64,000 bases of DNA from positions 11,708,501 to 11,772,500 of the forward strand of contig JAFREQ010000012.1 of the NCBI GenBank assembly GCA_025331565.1. The letters are read 5' to 3'. A model generated the notes under the pieces. That model worked only from the letters and a program-made list of their open reading frames with translations. It did no database searches and had not been told where the DNA came from. How positions within the stretch are numbered: the stretch's first letter is position 1; each line of letters opens with the position of its first letter. Source of the DNA: Holacanthus passer (lineage: Eukaryota > Chordata > Actinopteri > Pomacanthidae). Shown in pieces: positions 26,916-40,640 of the stretch. Both the position numbers and the translations under genes were made by a program.

Positions 26916-29900
26916 ATGCAATCCTCTAGCTGCTCCTCTCAGCCTGCAAAGCCACGGCGCTTTGACGTCAACAGACGGACCAATAACTTAGCTGCACCAA
27001 AGTCTCATGGCCCCGGTTTTCAGAGGGAGGATAAAAACATGAACACGATCACCACGTCCTCCCTACGCCGGGCAACTAAAGGCCCCACTGCACCCGCCAG
27101 GACCAGGGTGGGAGTGCAGCCTCGGGCACCAGTAAGCCAGTCCAGGTTTAGCTCCCAAAAACAGGTTTCAACCATCTCCAAATCGGCTAAGCCCAAACCC
27201 AAGAGCGCTCGTGCATCTGCAGCAACCAAAATTGCACCAGCAGCCGCTCCTCCTCCGCTCCCCTCTGTTCTCCCTCTTGACCCAAATTGCAATGAGCCGA
27301 GCCTCCCGTGTCTGTGCTGCGATGGGCGCTCCCCGCAGGACAACAACAGTATGTTCAACCACAACCACAACAACAACAACACCATCTCTCTCAGACAGCA
27401 ACTGCAGCTACCGCCTCCTCCGGCCCCATTGCCCCAGAGGCAGGATGGGAAAGGGGCCAAGGAGCAGCCTCAGCTGACTTTGCAAGCGCAGGCCAAGCTG
27501 GAGCCCTCTGCCTGCCCCGCTGCCAGTCTGGAAAATGAAGAAAAGAATGCAGATGAAAGCACTAATCTGGACAACAAGAAAAATGTAAAAGTGGAGGAAG
27601 AAGATGACGAGGAAGAAAGCAGTGGGGATATTGATATTGAGGATGATGAAGAGGAGGCTGACAATGATGACGACGATGATGATGACGACACCCTGGTCCC
27701 CTCGTGCTGTGACTGTCCCCCCTCCCTCCTGGAGTTCTCGCTCTCCTCCTCTACCTCCTCATCCTCCACTTCCATCAGCTCCTGCTCTGATCTGGAGTCT
27801 GACTGTGCAGATCAATCCACCTCCATCTGCTCTTCCCAAGACCAAGATAATATGTCTGTTGCTCTGTCCCCCAAAGACCACTCTCTTCCACAAGCTCCTG
27901 AATGCCAGCCCCCTGCGCGTTCACCCCCATCCCTTCCTCTTAACCGTAATCCCTTCACCTTAACATCACATTCCCCGATTCCCCCTTGCTCCCCAGATGA
28001 GGGCTACCCCTCCGCCCTGGACTCTCCTTCTCCTGACTACTTAGGAGTCAAAGGTGATTCTGAGGTTGCCAAACTAGGCTTACTTGACTTTCTAGAGTCA
28101 GTAGGGGAGTTTGGGAAAATGGAGCGCTTCAGCCAGGTGATTCAAGTGGCTCGTTGGGATCTGGAGGGGGAACAACACTGGGATGTTCTGAGGGATCGGC
28201 TTGATCACCTGGATCACTTGGAGAAGGTGAACAGGGAGGTAAAACTGGCCTACATCGCCAGACTCCACGAGAAGGGATTTGATCTTGGAGATCTGGAGGA
28301 GCAGGATCTCTCAGATGTCATGGATGAAATGGGCAACATCGACATTCCCTGGAAGTTGTATAAAAGTCGTGGAGGAACGATGGGAGAATCTCAGGAGTTT
28401 TCAGATGCGGGGGTCGACCTCACTGCTCCATCAGACTGCGAAGACCCTCTCGTTCCTGATTCCCTCACCCCTTCTCCTGTTGAGCCTCCACCCAGACCTC
28501 CCAAACCTCCAGCACGTCATGCCAGTGTGAGCTCTGACCTCCACACCTACATCAATATCAGCAGGGAGACCACCTCCATGGCAGTCTCCACCTCTCCTAC
28601 ATTGTCTACTTTCTCCCCTAACTCCTCATCCCCCACATTCACCACTTTTAGATGTGAGAAACCCCTACCTCCATCTCCACCGTCTATTCCTCCTCTTCCC
28701 ACCTCTAAGCCAGTCCCTTACCTCACACTCTATACCACTCCTTCTCCACCTCCATCTATCCCCACCCCAACTCCTCCTATTCCTCCACCTCGGAGGCGTC
28801 ACCTTGCCAGAAAGGAGGCACAGCGGCTCGCTGCTCTTCAGGCCGAACAGGAAAAGACCCCCCTTTCCCTTCCTCCTCCTACCACACGTCCCCCACCTCT
28901 ACCTCCTCCACCAATTATCTCAGTCTCCTCCTCATCTCCCCCTGCCATACCACCTCCACCTGCCCTGCCCCCTCCCCCCTCGTTCCATGCATTGGATGTA
29001 GAGATTCGGAAGCTGCTGATGCTTGCTGGTTTGACCCAAGCGGAGCTCCTCAAACTCAGCCCAGAGCTTGGTGTTTGTGTTGGAGGGTTAGAGGATGAGG
29101 GAGATGGAGATAATGTTATCTTGTCCAGGTCTGTGGAGCCACATGAATTCAGACTAAAAGAGAGGGAGGAGGAGAAGGAATGTGACACTGGGTTTATGGC
29201 CAGAGATGGATGGAGCAGCAGAGGCAGGTTGGATGGAGATCGAAAAGTCGATATAGCTGAAGAAAGCAAAAAGAAAGAGGAAAGCAAAGACACACAAAGA
29301 ACCACCTCATTCACTGAGATGGCAAGGAGAAGGAAGAGAAACAGCGGTCTGACTTCTGACTCTTACTACAGCACCGGTTTTAGCAATACACATGAAACCA
29401 AAGCAAAGAATATGAGCTTTGAGTCCTTCCGGTATCCTGCTGAGTTACCAGATTCACCACCACCTCCTCCTCCTCCTCGTCCCTTGCCCCCAATCCCCCC
29501 ATCTTTGCCACCCATCAAAGTCAGCACTCTCCCTGCCAACTCTGCACAACCTGAGCGATTTGATTGGCTCATTGCATTCACACCTGATTGTGATGCCCCA
29601 CCACAGCCCCCACCTCTGGAAATGAGAAGATCTCATATGGAAACCCAAAAGAAGCTCAGTTCCTCAGGATCATCTCCAGGGTCAGCTCCAAAGGTGACAA
29701 CTTTCAAAGAGCTGCGCTACCGCAACAAGAGCACCTCCCCTCCGACAAAGGTGATCACTGACCCAGAGCCTGACCCGACAGTTATCACTCCAGATCCAGA
29801 TATACTGTACAACCTGAGGTGGAGAAGAGAGAAGGCAGGCGGTGATGGCAACCAATGGGAGTACACCTCTCAGGCTCAGGCCTTCTTCATGCAGCCGCCA

Positions 29901-30156
29901 CCTGCCCTCACCTCAATGGCTGCTCTGAAGGAAATGCTCCAGAGGGCTGACAAGGAGGGTGGACAACTGGAGCTGTGCCCATCACAGAAGATTGGCTCCT
30001 CAGTCAGTGACAGCAGTCTGTGGACCATGGGCAGAGAGTGGGAGTGTGAAGACATTAAGAGTGAGGAAAAGGAAGGGAAAGAAGAAGGAGAGGAGGAGGT
30101 GGTGGAGGTGAGAGGACGAGCCGATGGAGGAAGGACTTTTGAATCAAGAACTTCAG
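26916..30156 (+). CDS. rusc1: rusc1 giant first coding exon (1,080 codons)
   Basis: Single uninterrupted 3.24-kb coding exon ending at a GTGAGT donor in phase 1. It holds almost all of the disordered N-terminus. Around codons 382-484 (28063-28368) there is a non-repetitive, hydrophobic-patterned island (LGLLDFLESVGEFGKMERF at its start, then LHEKGFDLGDLEEQDLSDVM) that looks folded. Around codons 225-260 it is strongly acidic (E/D runs). Later polyproline blocks (codons about 530-690 and 845-870) could bind SH3, WW or EVH1 domains. Confidence 0.9.
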
Positions 30157-33100
30157 GTGAGTATGAATTTCCACGATGATGGAATATAATAATGGAGGCA
30201 GCTGAATTTGATCACACAGGGGATTGGGGGTTTTGTGTGGGAGAAAATAAACACATCAAAGCAACTCAGTATAATTTGGACTACACACAATTTGGGATGG
30301 GCAGATGATGGAGAGAAACAGATGGGGAAAAGACAGACTAACACTCAGCTTGTTCGATTTCTCAGTGATGCACAAATAATATCCTTGGACATTACAATAG
30401 AGAGAACAGAAAACCAAGGGAGGTGAAAATGTTGACTCATTTTTGGAACTGATGTATGGAACGAGAGCGAAGAGATGGAGGATGAGCATGAGTCACAGAA
30501 AGGGATGATGCGTGATATGATAGATAAGTGATGACGGGGGATAAACAGAGGCTGATTTCACAGACGGGAGAGGCGAACAAGGCAGTGGAAGCTGGAGAGG
30601 CAACATGAGCAACAGTGAGAGATGGAGGGATAAAGACAATGAAAGGAGTGAGGGTAATATGAGGAGAAAGAGCAGGCTGGAAGTTTTCCAGCCAGTATTT
30701 CCTGCACTGGTTATCAAAATGTGATGTCATCACTGCCTTATTCAATTATTCATCCACTCTTCAGACCAAGGGGAGGGGGATAATGGAGTGCCCACTGAAC
30801 TCACTACCTTCCTCTTCCTCCTTTCTATCGCCAACTCTCTCCACTATCTTCCTTCTCATTCCTTTCCATCTCTGTATCCTAAAATCTTTTCTTGCTCCTC
30901 TTTCTCCGCCTCCTCACTGGTTTTACATCCCATCAACGTGGGATGTTTATATGCTTTTCTATTGCTGTCTTCAACCCTCCACCCTTGCTCCCTAGAGTGG
31001 CACAGATAGCGAAGATCAAGTTACTTATCTCATACAGTGCTGCAGTCGGCTGCATAGACACTTATTAGATTGTCAGTGTCAAGATACAGTAACGTGTATG
31101 TTCCCTCATATTCTTCCAACTGCAAATGGATGCTTATTTTTTTAGTACAGCTAGATCTCTGATTGATGAATAATTACTTTGCCTTCAGTTTACCTTTGTT
31201 TTCTGGTTATAAAAGTCTGATGAATTATGAATGACTTGCTGTGCATGCTGCAACAAGCTGAAGGGAAAAAGCCTGAAATAGGTGTATGCACCTTTAAGAG
31301 TCCAAGGGGTGGATCTTAGTACATGAACCAATTGCTGAGAGCTTGTGTCAGAATAATAGGAAGTATCATGTGTTGGTTACAGTTCAAAGACAGCCCCAAG
31401 TCTAACTAAGGTATGGTTGCTTTCCAGCTCATTTTGTATCCCGTAGCCTAGTTGCAGGTAATTGAGTGTGAAAATTGGGTTGGCACAGTCTCTGAATCTG
31501 AGACAGACGTGATGATTGAGCAAGAACGGACAGAACTCAGTTATGTGTTGACTGACTCAGCATTACACTGTATGCTGTAGTGCTGGAGAAGGGAGGAAGG
31601 GAGGGAGGGAGGGATGGTGGGGAAAGAGCCAGAGAGAGGTAGAAAACAAAGGCAGAGAAGAGGAAGAGAGGGAGAGCGAAGGTGATCCAGAGGTGATGAT
31701 GGCACGCACTGCAGTAAAGTACAAAACAGTTAGAGCATATATAGAGTGCCACTGTCTTACACTTAATTTTCACAGCTCTCAATGCAAGTATGAAATGAAA
31801 GTGAAACCAGATGCCGTGAAGAGAACTTGGATCCCAGTATGTCAAATCTTGGCATTTTAATTATGGTGTCACTGCTGAATGAGTGGCTGATTGACAGATT
31901 GACTATTTCTACTGTGCAGTTCCTCGACAGTTGTTATTTTATTGCCACGGTATCATTTCCTGTTGTGTTAAAACCCTCTAAAATGAAAGCCTGTAGTTAT
32001 TGCTCTTCATAAATCAACCCCATTGACTCTCATGCACTGTCAATGTGTAACTGTCAATCAACTGTTTGACTTGTTTAAATACTGCATTACCGCATGATGT
32101 TACATGATGACGATTTCTGCTGGAGTACACTCATGGATGTGCATTTTTCTCTCGACAGACACTAACATTTTCTGCATCTCTCTCTCCTTCCCATTTCTTT
32201 GCCACATTTTTTTTTTTTACTTTAATCTTGTTTTTCTCACCTATCCATCCCATTCTGTTGTTTCCATTGTTTGTCCATTGCGCTGCTTTGCTCCCTCATA
32301 TCACTTTGCTATCGCTGGCCCTCTCCGTCCTGATCCCTGCACCTTACAATTTTTGGCCTTTGTACCCCAGTTTCCTCCCCCCCACTGTCCCTCACCCAGT
32401 CCTCCCAACCCTACTTCCTCCACGCTGCCCTCCCTTCCTACCGCCCTGGCTACTGTAACTCACAGCCCTTTGCAGATCCCAGACCCCACAGCCATGTAGG
32501 CAGGGAGTCCACAGATGAAACCTGCAGCACACAGCGCACCCCTGCTGCCAGCTCAGCTTGTATTCGCAGAGATGATTCCAGCACAGACTTAAGCGTTGGG
32601 TTGAACTATGAATCTCTAGCTGATTTTGCTGTAGACTCTTCCTGCGATTATAGGAATATCTTCAACACACAGAGGGACTTTGTGTCTGACTCTGTGTGCA
32701 ATTTTGATTCTCTCTACTCAGAGAAACAGGATGGCACACACACTAAGTCAGACACACCTGTTAGTGGCACAGCAGAGGCTCCGGGTTGCACCACCCCGTA
32801 TAAGAACATCGATGTCATGATGACGTATTCAAACAGCATCAGTGCTATGGATTCGCTGTATTCAGAAAAGCGCACACGATCACACACAGACCACAACAGC
32901 AACAAGGCCAGGACATTTAAAGAGCTTCCTCCTCTCCCCACATATTACCTGTACCACCCTAAGAACTGCCCTCTACACAGGGGTGCCCCTCCACGCCTCT
33001 CCCCTATCGGAGCCCTCTCCCCTCCCCAGCGCTCTGGAGCGCCCCCTCCAGGTGCAGGTCCAGGCTCCTGCCTCAGCTCCCCGCTTTTCCCCCGCTCTCA

Positions 33101-36100
33101 CACCTTGCCTGCCCTCGCTGCTCCCCTCTACTATCCAAACCTCTACCCTCCTATACCGCCCAGTGCGCCCCCCCTACCCCCAAAACTCTACCAGGCTCCT
33201 CTGCAGTCACGCGTGGCGAGTAAGATTTCTCTCTCTCTTCTCTCTCCCTACATCTTACACTCTCTCTTTGTCTGACATCTGGCTTGCATGCATATCTGTC
33301 CGTCTCTCTGACTGTCTTTTTCTGTCTTTGTCTCTCTACTCTGGAGAAGGTGGCCCTCACACTTTTGTCACTTTTTGAGCCCGGGGGAGATTTGCAGATG
33401 TGAAAGAACTGGGTAACTGTTTTATGTATCAGAAGGCAGCTCCCTGCAGGTCATCTGATACATCTTATCTACACTGTCCTTTCAAATCTGCAAAGGGCCT
33501 TCAGACGGGTAGCAGCTGTTCCTGTCACAGGGTGTCTAGAGTCACTCTCATCACTCTCTCTCTCTCTCTCTGTCCTCCTCTATCTGTCTGTCTTTGTGTC
33601 GGCCTTGTCTGGTCTGCCTACCTGTTGTTTTTGTTTTTGCACGGTGTGTTGAACTGGACACGTGCATTTCATGCCAAGCACCACCCAAGTAGCTTGTTGA
33701 TGATGTTGTAATGTAAAGAATTTTTATTTAAGTTAACCTTTTTTATTTGCGTGTGTGTGTGTACATTTAGGTCCACTGCATCCTGTTCATTATAAGAATG
33801 TCTGTATTTATATAACCAGTTTATATAAATCCATTTATATAAACATCACACTGTATACAACACCTGCCCTTTGCGTATATGTGTAGTTATATCTAACCTG
33901 ACTGATGTGGTAGCTTATACAATTGTTTCCCCCACCAGCACTTCAATTATTTCTTTGTGTGCTTATGCTTATATTAAGCAAGTATGTATGAGTGTTTGAG
34001 CATATTTATGCATTTGAGTGTGAGTCAAGATTAATGCATGGGATCCTGTTTATCCCTGATGCATACAGAACGTCGTCTTCACAGATCCAGATGTTGAGAG
34101 CTCAACACAGTAAACCAATATTTACAGGATGTCCTCACACACTGTTTGTTGTCAGTAGTACCATCTGCTTCTATCTGCCTACTCCAATGCTTCTCATTGC
34201 TTAATTGCTCCTGCTAATAAGACTAATATTTCAGTTATAGTATGTCTGTCTGTGGTGATTCATTTTTGCTTCTGTTGAATTTGTTTTTTTGTTTTTTTTT
34301 AGACTTGTACAGTTAATAATTGCTCTCTACTGTCACTGTCAGCTGTTCGCAGTGTCTCATTCGCTGGCTCTGTACAGAGGACAGAGACATCCTGGATGGG
34401 CGAAGATGTGAAGCATCCAATGAGAGGTCTGGGCCTGTCCTCTCTGTGCCTGCAGGAAAAAAAAGGTGTGCGTCTCACACATGTGTGTGTGTTCACTTGT
34501 CCAGCTGTGTATCTTTGCCCCTGATGTCTATAGGTCTCGCTTTAACTGGACACCATTGTTCTTCCCTGCAGCTCTGGTCAGTGCAGTCAGTGTGGCAGTG
34601 GAAGCCATCTTGGCCCAGTTCAGTTCTTCTCGGACTGTAGTTCAGAAGGTCAGTCAATGTTGTATTTACATCATTAGTGGGATTTTGACAACGGAATTAT
34701 GTTGTTTCATTATCAAAGAGTGTTTTTTTATCATATCACTCTTGATAATGAATTTTTGTATGGAGACACTAAATATCATATTGTATTGAATTTATTGTTT
34801 ATCTCTGAAAATGCTTTTCCTCCCTTCCTTCTTGCTCTGACTCTACATATTTTGTTCTGTCTCTCCTCAGTCTCTCTCAGTTAACAAGGTACTAGAATAT
34901 CTTTAGATAACCCAATCTCGTAGTATTAATAATTTCTGTGTAAACTAACTCCAAACTCCCCCCTCCCTTCCAAAATCATGTCTCATCGCATCATACTGAT
35001 CCTCATCACCCCATTTCTCTCAAACCTCCATTTATGTGTCCCATTTTCCCTTCCTCCCTCTCTCTCTTGAGTCATCCCTTTCTCATCTGTTCCCCTGTCT
35101 CTCCTTATCACTGCACATCTTCTCCCTCACTCTATCCCATTTTCCTCTCCTCTCTTCTCCTCCCCTCTCAGGCCTTATCAGGAGACAGCACTATAAATCC
35201 ATCTCTGGGCCGTCTGGTGCTGCAGTGCCTCTGCCCTGCCCTGCACAGCTTGCTGACCGATGGCTTGAAACCCCACCAGAGTGACCTGATTGCAGGCAGG
35301 AGGCCAAACTCCGCCTGGGGTCTGGTCCAGGCCTCCACCAGGCCAGGTAGCACACCAAGGACTGTAGGAGAATTAACATTTATAGACTTAGATATGATCA
35401 TAGGCTATTACTTCTATGGCTTTTTCTCCCCATGGATAATAATGATAAACCCTGGACTTTGTCTGTCTCTCATTTTCCCACACATCAGTCAATACTTGTT
35501 GATTTTAGTGTCTAAAATGCTGAATAAAGGGAACAACAGGATGTAGATATTGATTGGCCTATGAGTGCCAATTCTCGCTGCACTTTTTCCACTCACCTCT
35601 GTAAGTTCTGCTGTTGATGCCTTTCTCTCTCTTTCCCTCTCTTTAAATATATTTTCTCCTCTTCCTCTCAATGCCTTTTCACAGGTCCAAAAACACAGGC
35701 TTTGTTCAACCTTCAAGTTCGAGTCGGAGAGTTGCCCCAACTCAGACAGAGCAAACACAGGTTCAACGCATTCCTCCTTGGCCTACTGAAGTAAGTAGTG
35801 AACACATAATCCTCTCCGGTGTGTTCGAATTAATACAGTGTTAGAATTAAAAGTTAAAAAAAATAATATAGGCCTACTATATTTTGATTTCCCGTGCAAG
35901 TCCTCTTTGTATCCTCAGTTTTTTTCTTCTCGCTATTTTTCCTTATAGTACCAAGCTTCTTGATTTCTGGCTGTCTCACCTTCAGTCATGCAATGGTAAG
36001 TTTTTTTCACTTCCATCTCCTCTTGTTCTTGTGGGTGTAGATGTACATAACCTTGATCTCTCTTCCTCTCAGATGTGCTGGAGACGTATTACCGCCCCAC

Positions 36101-37359
36101 CTCCTTTATGCGTCTGTCACTGACCGCCTGTCAGCCTCTGTTCGAGGAGCTGCTCCTCGTGTTGCAGCCTCTCAGCCTGCTGACCTTCAACCTCGACCTG
36201 CTCTTCCAGCACCACCATTTAGAGCCAGACAGTCACAGTCCAGCGATCCCCAGTCCACCCTGTCAGGATGCTGGGTTCCAGCTCTCAACAGAGGGGTCCC
36301 AATCCAAAATCACTGGCGGCAGATATATTGAAAGTCTGTCAGAAGTAGACTTTGGAAGCCCAGACCATCAGGCAGCCAAAGAGAAATCGTCACCATCAGC
36401 TAATCCAAAGAACGGAGAATCAGGAGAGTCAACACATAGCCGGGCTGCACCCATAAAGGCTTCAGTCAGTGTCGGGCAGACAAGTCCTCAGCTGTTGTGG
36501 GTGCAGGAGAAGGAAATTGGAGAGTTACCTCCTCCTAATATTGAGGAGGACAGCCTTGCTCAGCAGGCAGGACAGGTACTCAGGTGGCTATTTAGTGTTT
36601 ATGGTCAAATATGTTTGTGCGATCCTGCAGGCCTGACATTTCTTTTAACAACAGGTGATCCAGCAGGGATGGGGGGCTATGATGCGCTGGGGAGGCAGAC
36701 TAAGCCAGAACCTGGCTGAGCTGAGCCAGAAAAAGGAGGAGATGAAGATGGACCTGCCGGGTCTCCAGGCCCAGGCAGGGAGTGACTTCGCTCCGGTCAG
36801 CAGTGGTGCTCAGGTTCCCTGGGGTCTGGGGCGGCTCTTTGGGGCCTCTAAAAGCCCCAGCAGCCCCCCAGGTCACACACTACCAACCAGGTTAGCCAAT
36901 GAATTTAACACACATACCGATATGTAGCTCTATATATGTACATCTCATAGAGAAAGCAATGAATTCAACTACTTTGATTACTTTAAGAAACTCTAAACTC
37001 ACTTGTACCTGATTTTTTTTCCATCTGAATAAACTACATTAATGTTAACTGTCTGTCTGTCTGTGATTTTTCTCTGCCCATCTGCCCCACCCCGTTCCTC
37101 TTGTCCTCTTTTTGTCTCTGCAGGCGTCCCTCTCAGTGGCTGGCTCCTGGTGTCAATGCATTGACCCGAATGGTGAGCAGCAGCTCAACTCCGGTAATAA
37201 GGAGGGCCCCGGAGCCCCATGGAGAAAGTGAGCCAGAGTCAGAGAAAGAGGTTGATGCACTGGAGAAGAAGGACAAACCCAGACCACTCAGGTACCACAG
37301 ACATGAAGTTATGCTGATGGTTATGGAGGGTGGATGTTTACTGAAACTGTGTCTAGAGT

Positions 37360-37408
<49 letters not shown>

Positions 37409-38142
37409 ATATTTCTACCCTCTGACATCTGCACACAACCACTAAAATGTTGATCCAGCTCAATTGTCTCTTTGATTTAAATGAAATTTAGAGTGATGTC
37501 ACATTTTCGGCCTTTATGTTCCAACATTTAGAAAGCATTAATTGACCTAATGGGAAAGCATTATTTTAATGTCAAAAATCTGAAAGACCACAATATATAA
37601 TAAAGAAAAAACATGCCTTCATTCATAGCTTAAAAACACTTAATAATGAATATGAGCTAATACATGAGAAAAACACCCTGAAGCTCATCAGTACACCTGC
37701 TTTCCTCAGGGTGTCTAGTTGTGTCGTATTTTTGCCTTTCTACAATGACTCCCTCCCCCCACCAGTGGGTGTCGGGAGAAGCACAGCTCAGAAGCACACC
37801 TGTTATCATTTTTGTCTTTGAGCAACTATAATTGGTGACTCACCAGTCTGACTTTGAGCGATCTTGCATTGTGAGTCATCCAAAGATTCGGCTACATGGC
37901 ATGTGGGTGATGACGTTAAGGCTGGTGTGCATGTAGACGGTTTTGGCTGAGAAGATGTCTTGCTGTCTGCCCTCAGGTCAGTGCGAACGCTGTGCGACCA
38001 CACTGGAGCAGGTTCGGAGCTCAGCTTCTGCAAAGGGGAGGAACTCGTGGTGTTAGGAGGAGTGGATCAAGACTGGATTCGCTGTCGTCAGGGAGACAAA
38101 GAGGGGCTGGTACCTATTGGCTACACCTCCCTCATCATGTGA
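26916..38142 (+). CDS. rusc1: RUSC1 (RUN and SH3 domain adaptor)
   Basis: Cytoplasmic/vesicle adaptor. The RUSC family is known in TrkA signalling and AP-4/ATG9A transport. Ten coding exons: 26916-30156, 32476-33219, 34572-34648, 35172-35346, 35685-35790, 35949-35995, 36073-36575, 36655-36890, 37124-37291 and 37977-38142, giving about 1,820 residues with consistent phase. The long N-terminus is disordered: Ser/Pro-rich, with an acidic run near residues 225-260 and polyproline blocks. It includes family-type segments TSFTEMARRRKR, FDWLIAFTPD and KVTTFKELRYR. The RUN domain runs from about residue 1330 to 1560 (SAVSVAVEAILAQFSSSRTV; NPSLGRLVLQCLCPALHSLL). The SH3 domain is the last 55 residues (ALYD-like LCDHTG, then GEELVVLGGVDQDWIRCR). 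It is about twice as long as human RUSC1. The position between fdps and ash1l supports RUSC1 over RUSC2. Confidence 0.92.
34871..34888 (+). CDS. rusc1: Candidate 18-nt microexon in rusc1
   Basis: Between the exons ending VVQK (34648) and starting ALSGDST (35172), both in phase 0, there is a pyrimidine-rich CTCTCCTCAG acceptor, 18 nt encoding SLSVNK, and a GTACTA donor. Inclusion would add six residues to the RUN domain without a frame change. The donor is not strong and the segment is short enough to be chance. Confidence 0.3.
37362..37402. repeat. (AT)n microsatellite
   Basis: Uninterrupted AT dinucleotide run of about 20 units in the last intron of rusc1. Confidence 0.9.
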
Positions 38143-40640
38143 CTACAGCACCATAACTTCTGCACTCAAGCAATTAAAAAAGCTAAATAAATATATATAT
38201 ATATTTTAGGCGAGTATTGAGAGGTTATGGTGAGGCTTCACTACTCTGAAAGGGATATTTCACGCTTGCTCAGTTAGAGTTTGAGTTGAGTGCATAACAC
38301 CATCTGTTCTGCTTTACGTGCATCAGGAGCAGTCTGCAGCCCTCTCCCTTTATGAACATATGGGAGTTTTTCTCCCCATCACAATCCATCCAGTTTGGTA
38401 GCATTAAACTAATGGATTTTAGCAGCAGGAATGCAGCAGATGGTGTGAAATAATGACTCAAGTCAAATTTAGATCATTTCTTACTGGAGGACCTTTGATC
38501 TCGTAGTGAAGTATCCCTTTAAATGTCCTTTTCTCAATTTCTGCCTCCCTTGTCAGCCGCTGATCTGAAAATGATCACAGGGGAAATTCTGTGCAATCAA
38601 CCACTAGCAGATTCAAGTGCTTTCAGATCAGCGGCTGCCTCTTTTGAGGAGGCGACAGTCAGCGGCCAGGTCGTAGCCACGTTAACATCTCTCGCCGTCA
38701 GCTGTAGAGAGTGGTGGCTCGCAGGTTGTCGAGTGGAGAAAGCATGTTTTAGAGTACTGGGCCGTAGCTCCTGTTCCATACTGCGTAGTAATGTAGTGAA
38801 TTGTAGCTGTGTAGATCTGTGTTCTATTGACCTTTCACCCCTATTGACCTCTCACCTTTATCGCCTGGTTCATGTGTGTTTGACATGTTTCTGCTACTAT
38901 ATTTGACTGTATAAATATACATAAAAAAAAATATATATAGCTATATAAATTGAGATTGATATTACCAAGATAGATAGAAAGATAGATGAACAAGAGAAAG
39001 CAGATAAAACACAGGCTTAATACTGTGGCCACATTGAGGAAGTGGATGATTTAAAATGAATGGATTCATTCTTTATCTTTACATCTGCAACTTTACACAC
39101 ACATTTAGTGGTTGTCATACATGCAAAAAAAAAAGAGTATGTGTTTGTTTTAAGTATGAAATCCAGTATCTTCCCTCCTGTGTGCTTTATGTATTGCCAA
39201 TATCTTGACATCATATTCATAAAATTATTAGATTTAGCCTCATACATAAAACACTGTATGCATTGTAATGTGCCATGAATGCTTTGAATGAATGCTGGAA
39301 AATATTTATCCATCCCACACAGTTGTCAGATACTATCAGACAACAGCAATCTGTAGCTAATCTACTCATCCAAAACCTGTTGGAATAAACACCTCACAAA
39401 ACTATGCTCAGCTCTTGTTCAACACTATCTGACCTTAAATTTAATGCAGTGAGAATATCCCAGATGTATGTAATTCATAAATGCTACTGTAAAGTCTGTA
39501 GGTTTGGTGGCTGGTCTTCACCTTGTACCTCAGCTTTTGTATTTCTCTTAACCCTTCCTGCCATATTTGCTTATCATAATCATTGATATTAATGATAGTG
39601 GTAGTGGTGGAAGTGATATGTTGGTTCTAATGTTGCTCATATTAAACCCATTGCTTTGTGTCATATATTTATTAGTTATTCTCTAGATTCTGTATTGATG
39701 ACTATGCATATGGTTAAATGTACAACAAAAAGCCTTTTTTGTTTGTTTTAAAGTCATTTTGGTTTGATATTCTCGTGCAAGGTGGCACCTGAAGCCTAGA
39801 AAAATGGCTTCAATAGTATAATATAAAAGAGCCTGATTATAACTGGAAAGACTGACACTAAAGGACCTTAATTTAATTCAGCAGGAAAGTTTCATTGCTA
39901 TTGATCAATCAGGGAAAGCTCAGTTCTTGAAAGTTTCCTCGTGTTATTGTGTCACTGCCATGTAGCATGACGTCACTGTCACAATGGCAACTGTCCAGTA
40001 GCATTAAGTAAAGCCAGTGCTCATAACTTCTAACTTATGATCACAATAAAATGCCATCAAATGGATAACATGTAGGTGTTTACAAGAAATAATGTCTAGA
40101 TAAAGCTAAAATATCAGTTGACACATTAAAATGTGTTCAGATTTTTTTGTTTTGTTTGTTTTTTGTATTTTTATTCAAATGTGAGGTTATGGTCTAAATG
40201 CATTTGTTTGAAAGCTATTAATTTATTGGATGTACTAATTATTGATCTTGAGATTTCTGAAAGGAAAAGCTCTATCTGACCCATCTAGTGTCTCTCTATC
40301 TATCTGGGTTCATTATGTATATGTGTGTGTGTGTGTGTGTGTCTGTGTGTGAGCGTGCACATGGCAGCGTATGTGGCAGTGAAAGCAGAGATGAGTGTGA
40401 GCACATGCTGTATGTGTGTCAGCACATCCTGCACTTTCACTTGTGTGTGTGTAACGATGAGTTCTATCTCTCTCCTCCTCCTCTTCCTCCTCTCTCTCTG
40501 GTGTCATGTAGCCTGTAGACCTCCCCCTGTGTCCTATTATTGCATATAGTTCAGTGCCCCTATAGTGTCAGTCACTGTCCACCTCCTGCATGTGCTTGTT
40601 TGTAAATACACCAAATAAAATGATCAGTATAAACCAAACC
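38143..40640 (+). other. rusc1: rusc1 3' UTR
   Basis: No coding exon is recognised. Candidate poly(A) signals: AATAAA at 38186-38191 (short 3' UTR) and 40614-40619 (long 3' UTR of about 2.5 kb). A TG-rich run lies at about 40320-40345. Confidence 0.5.
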
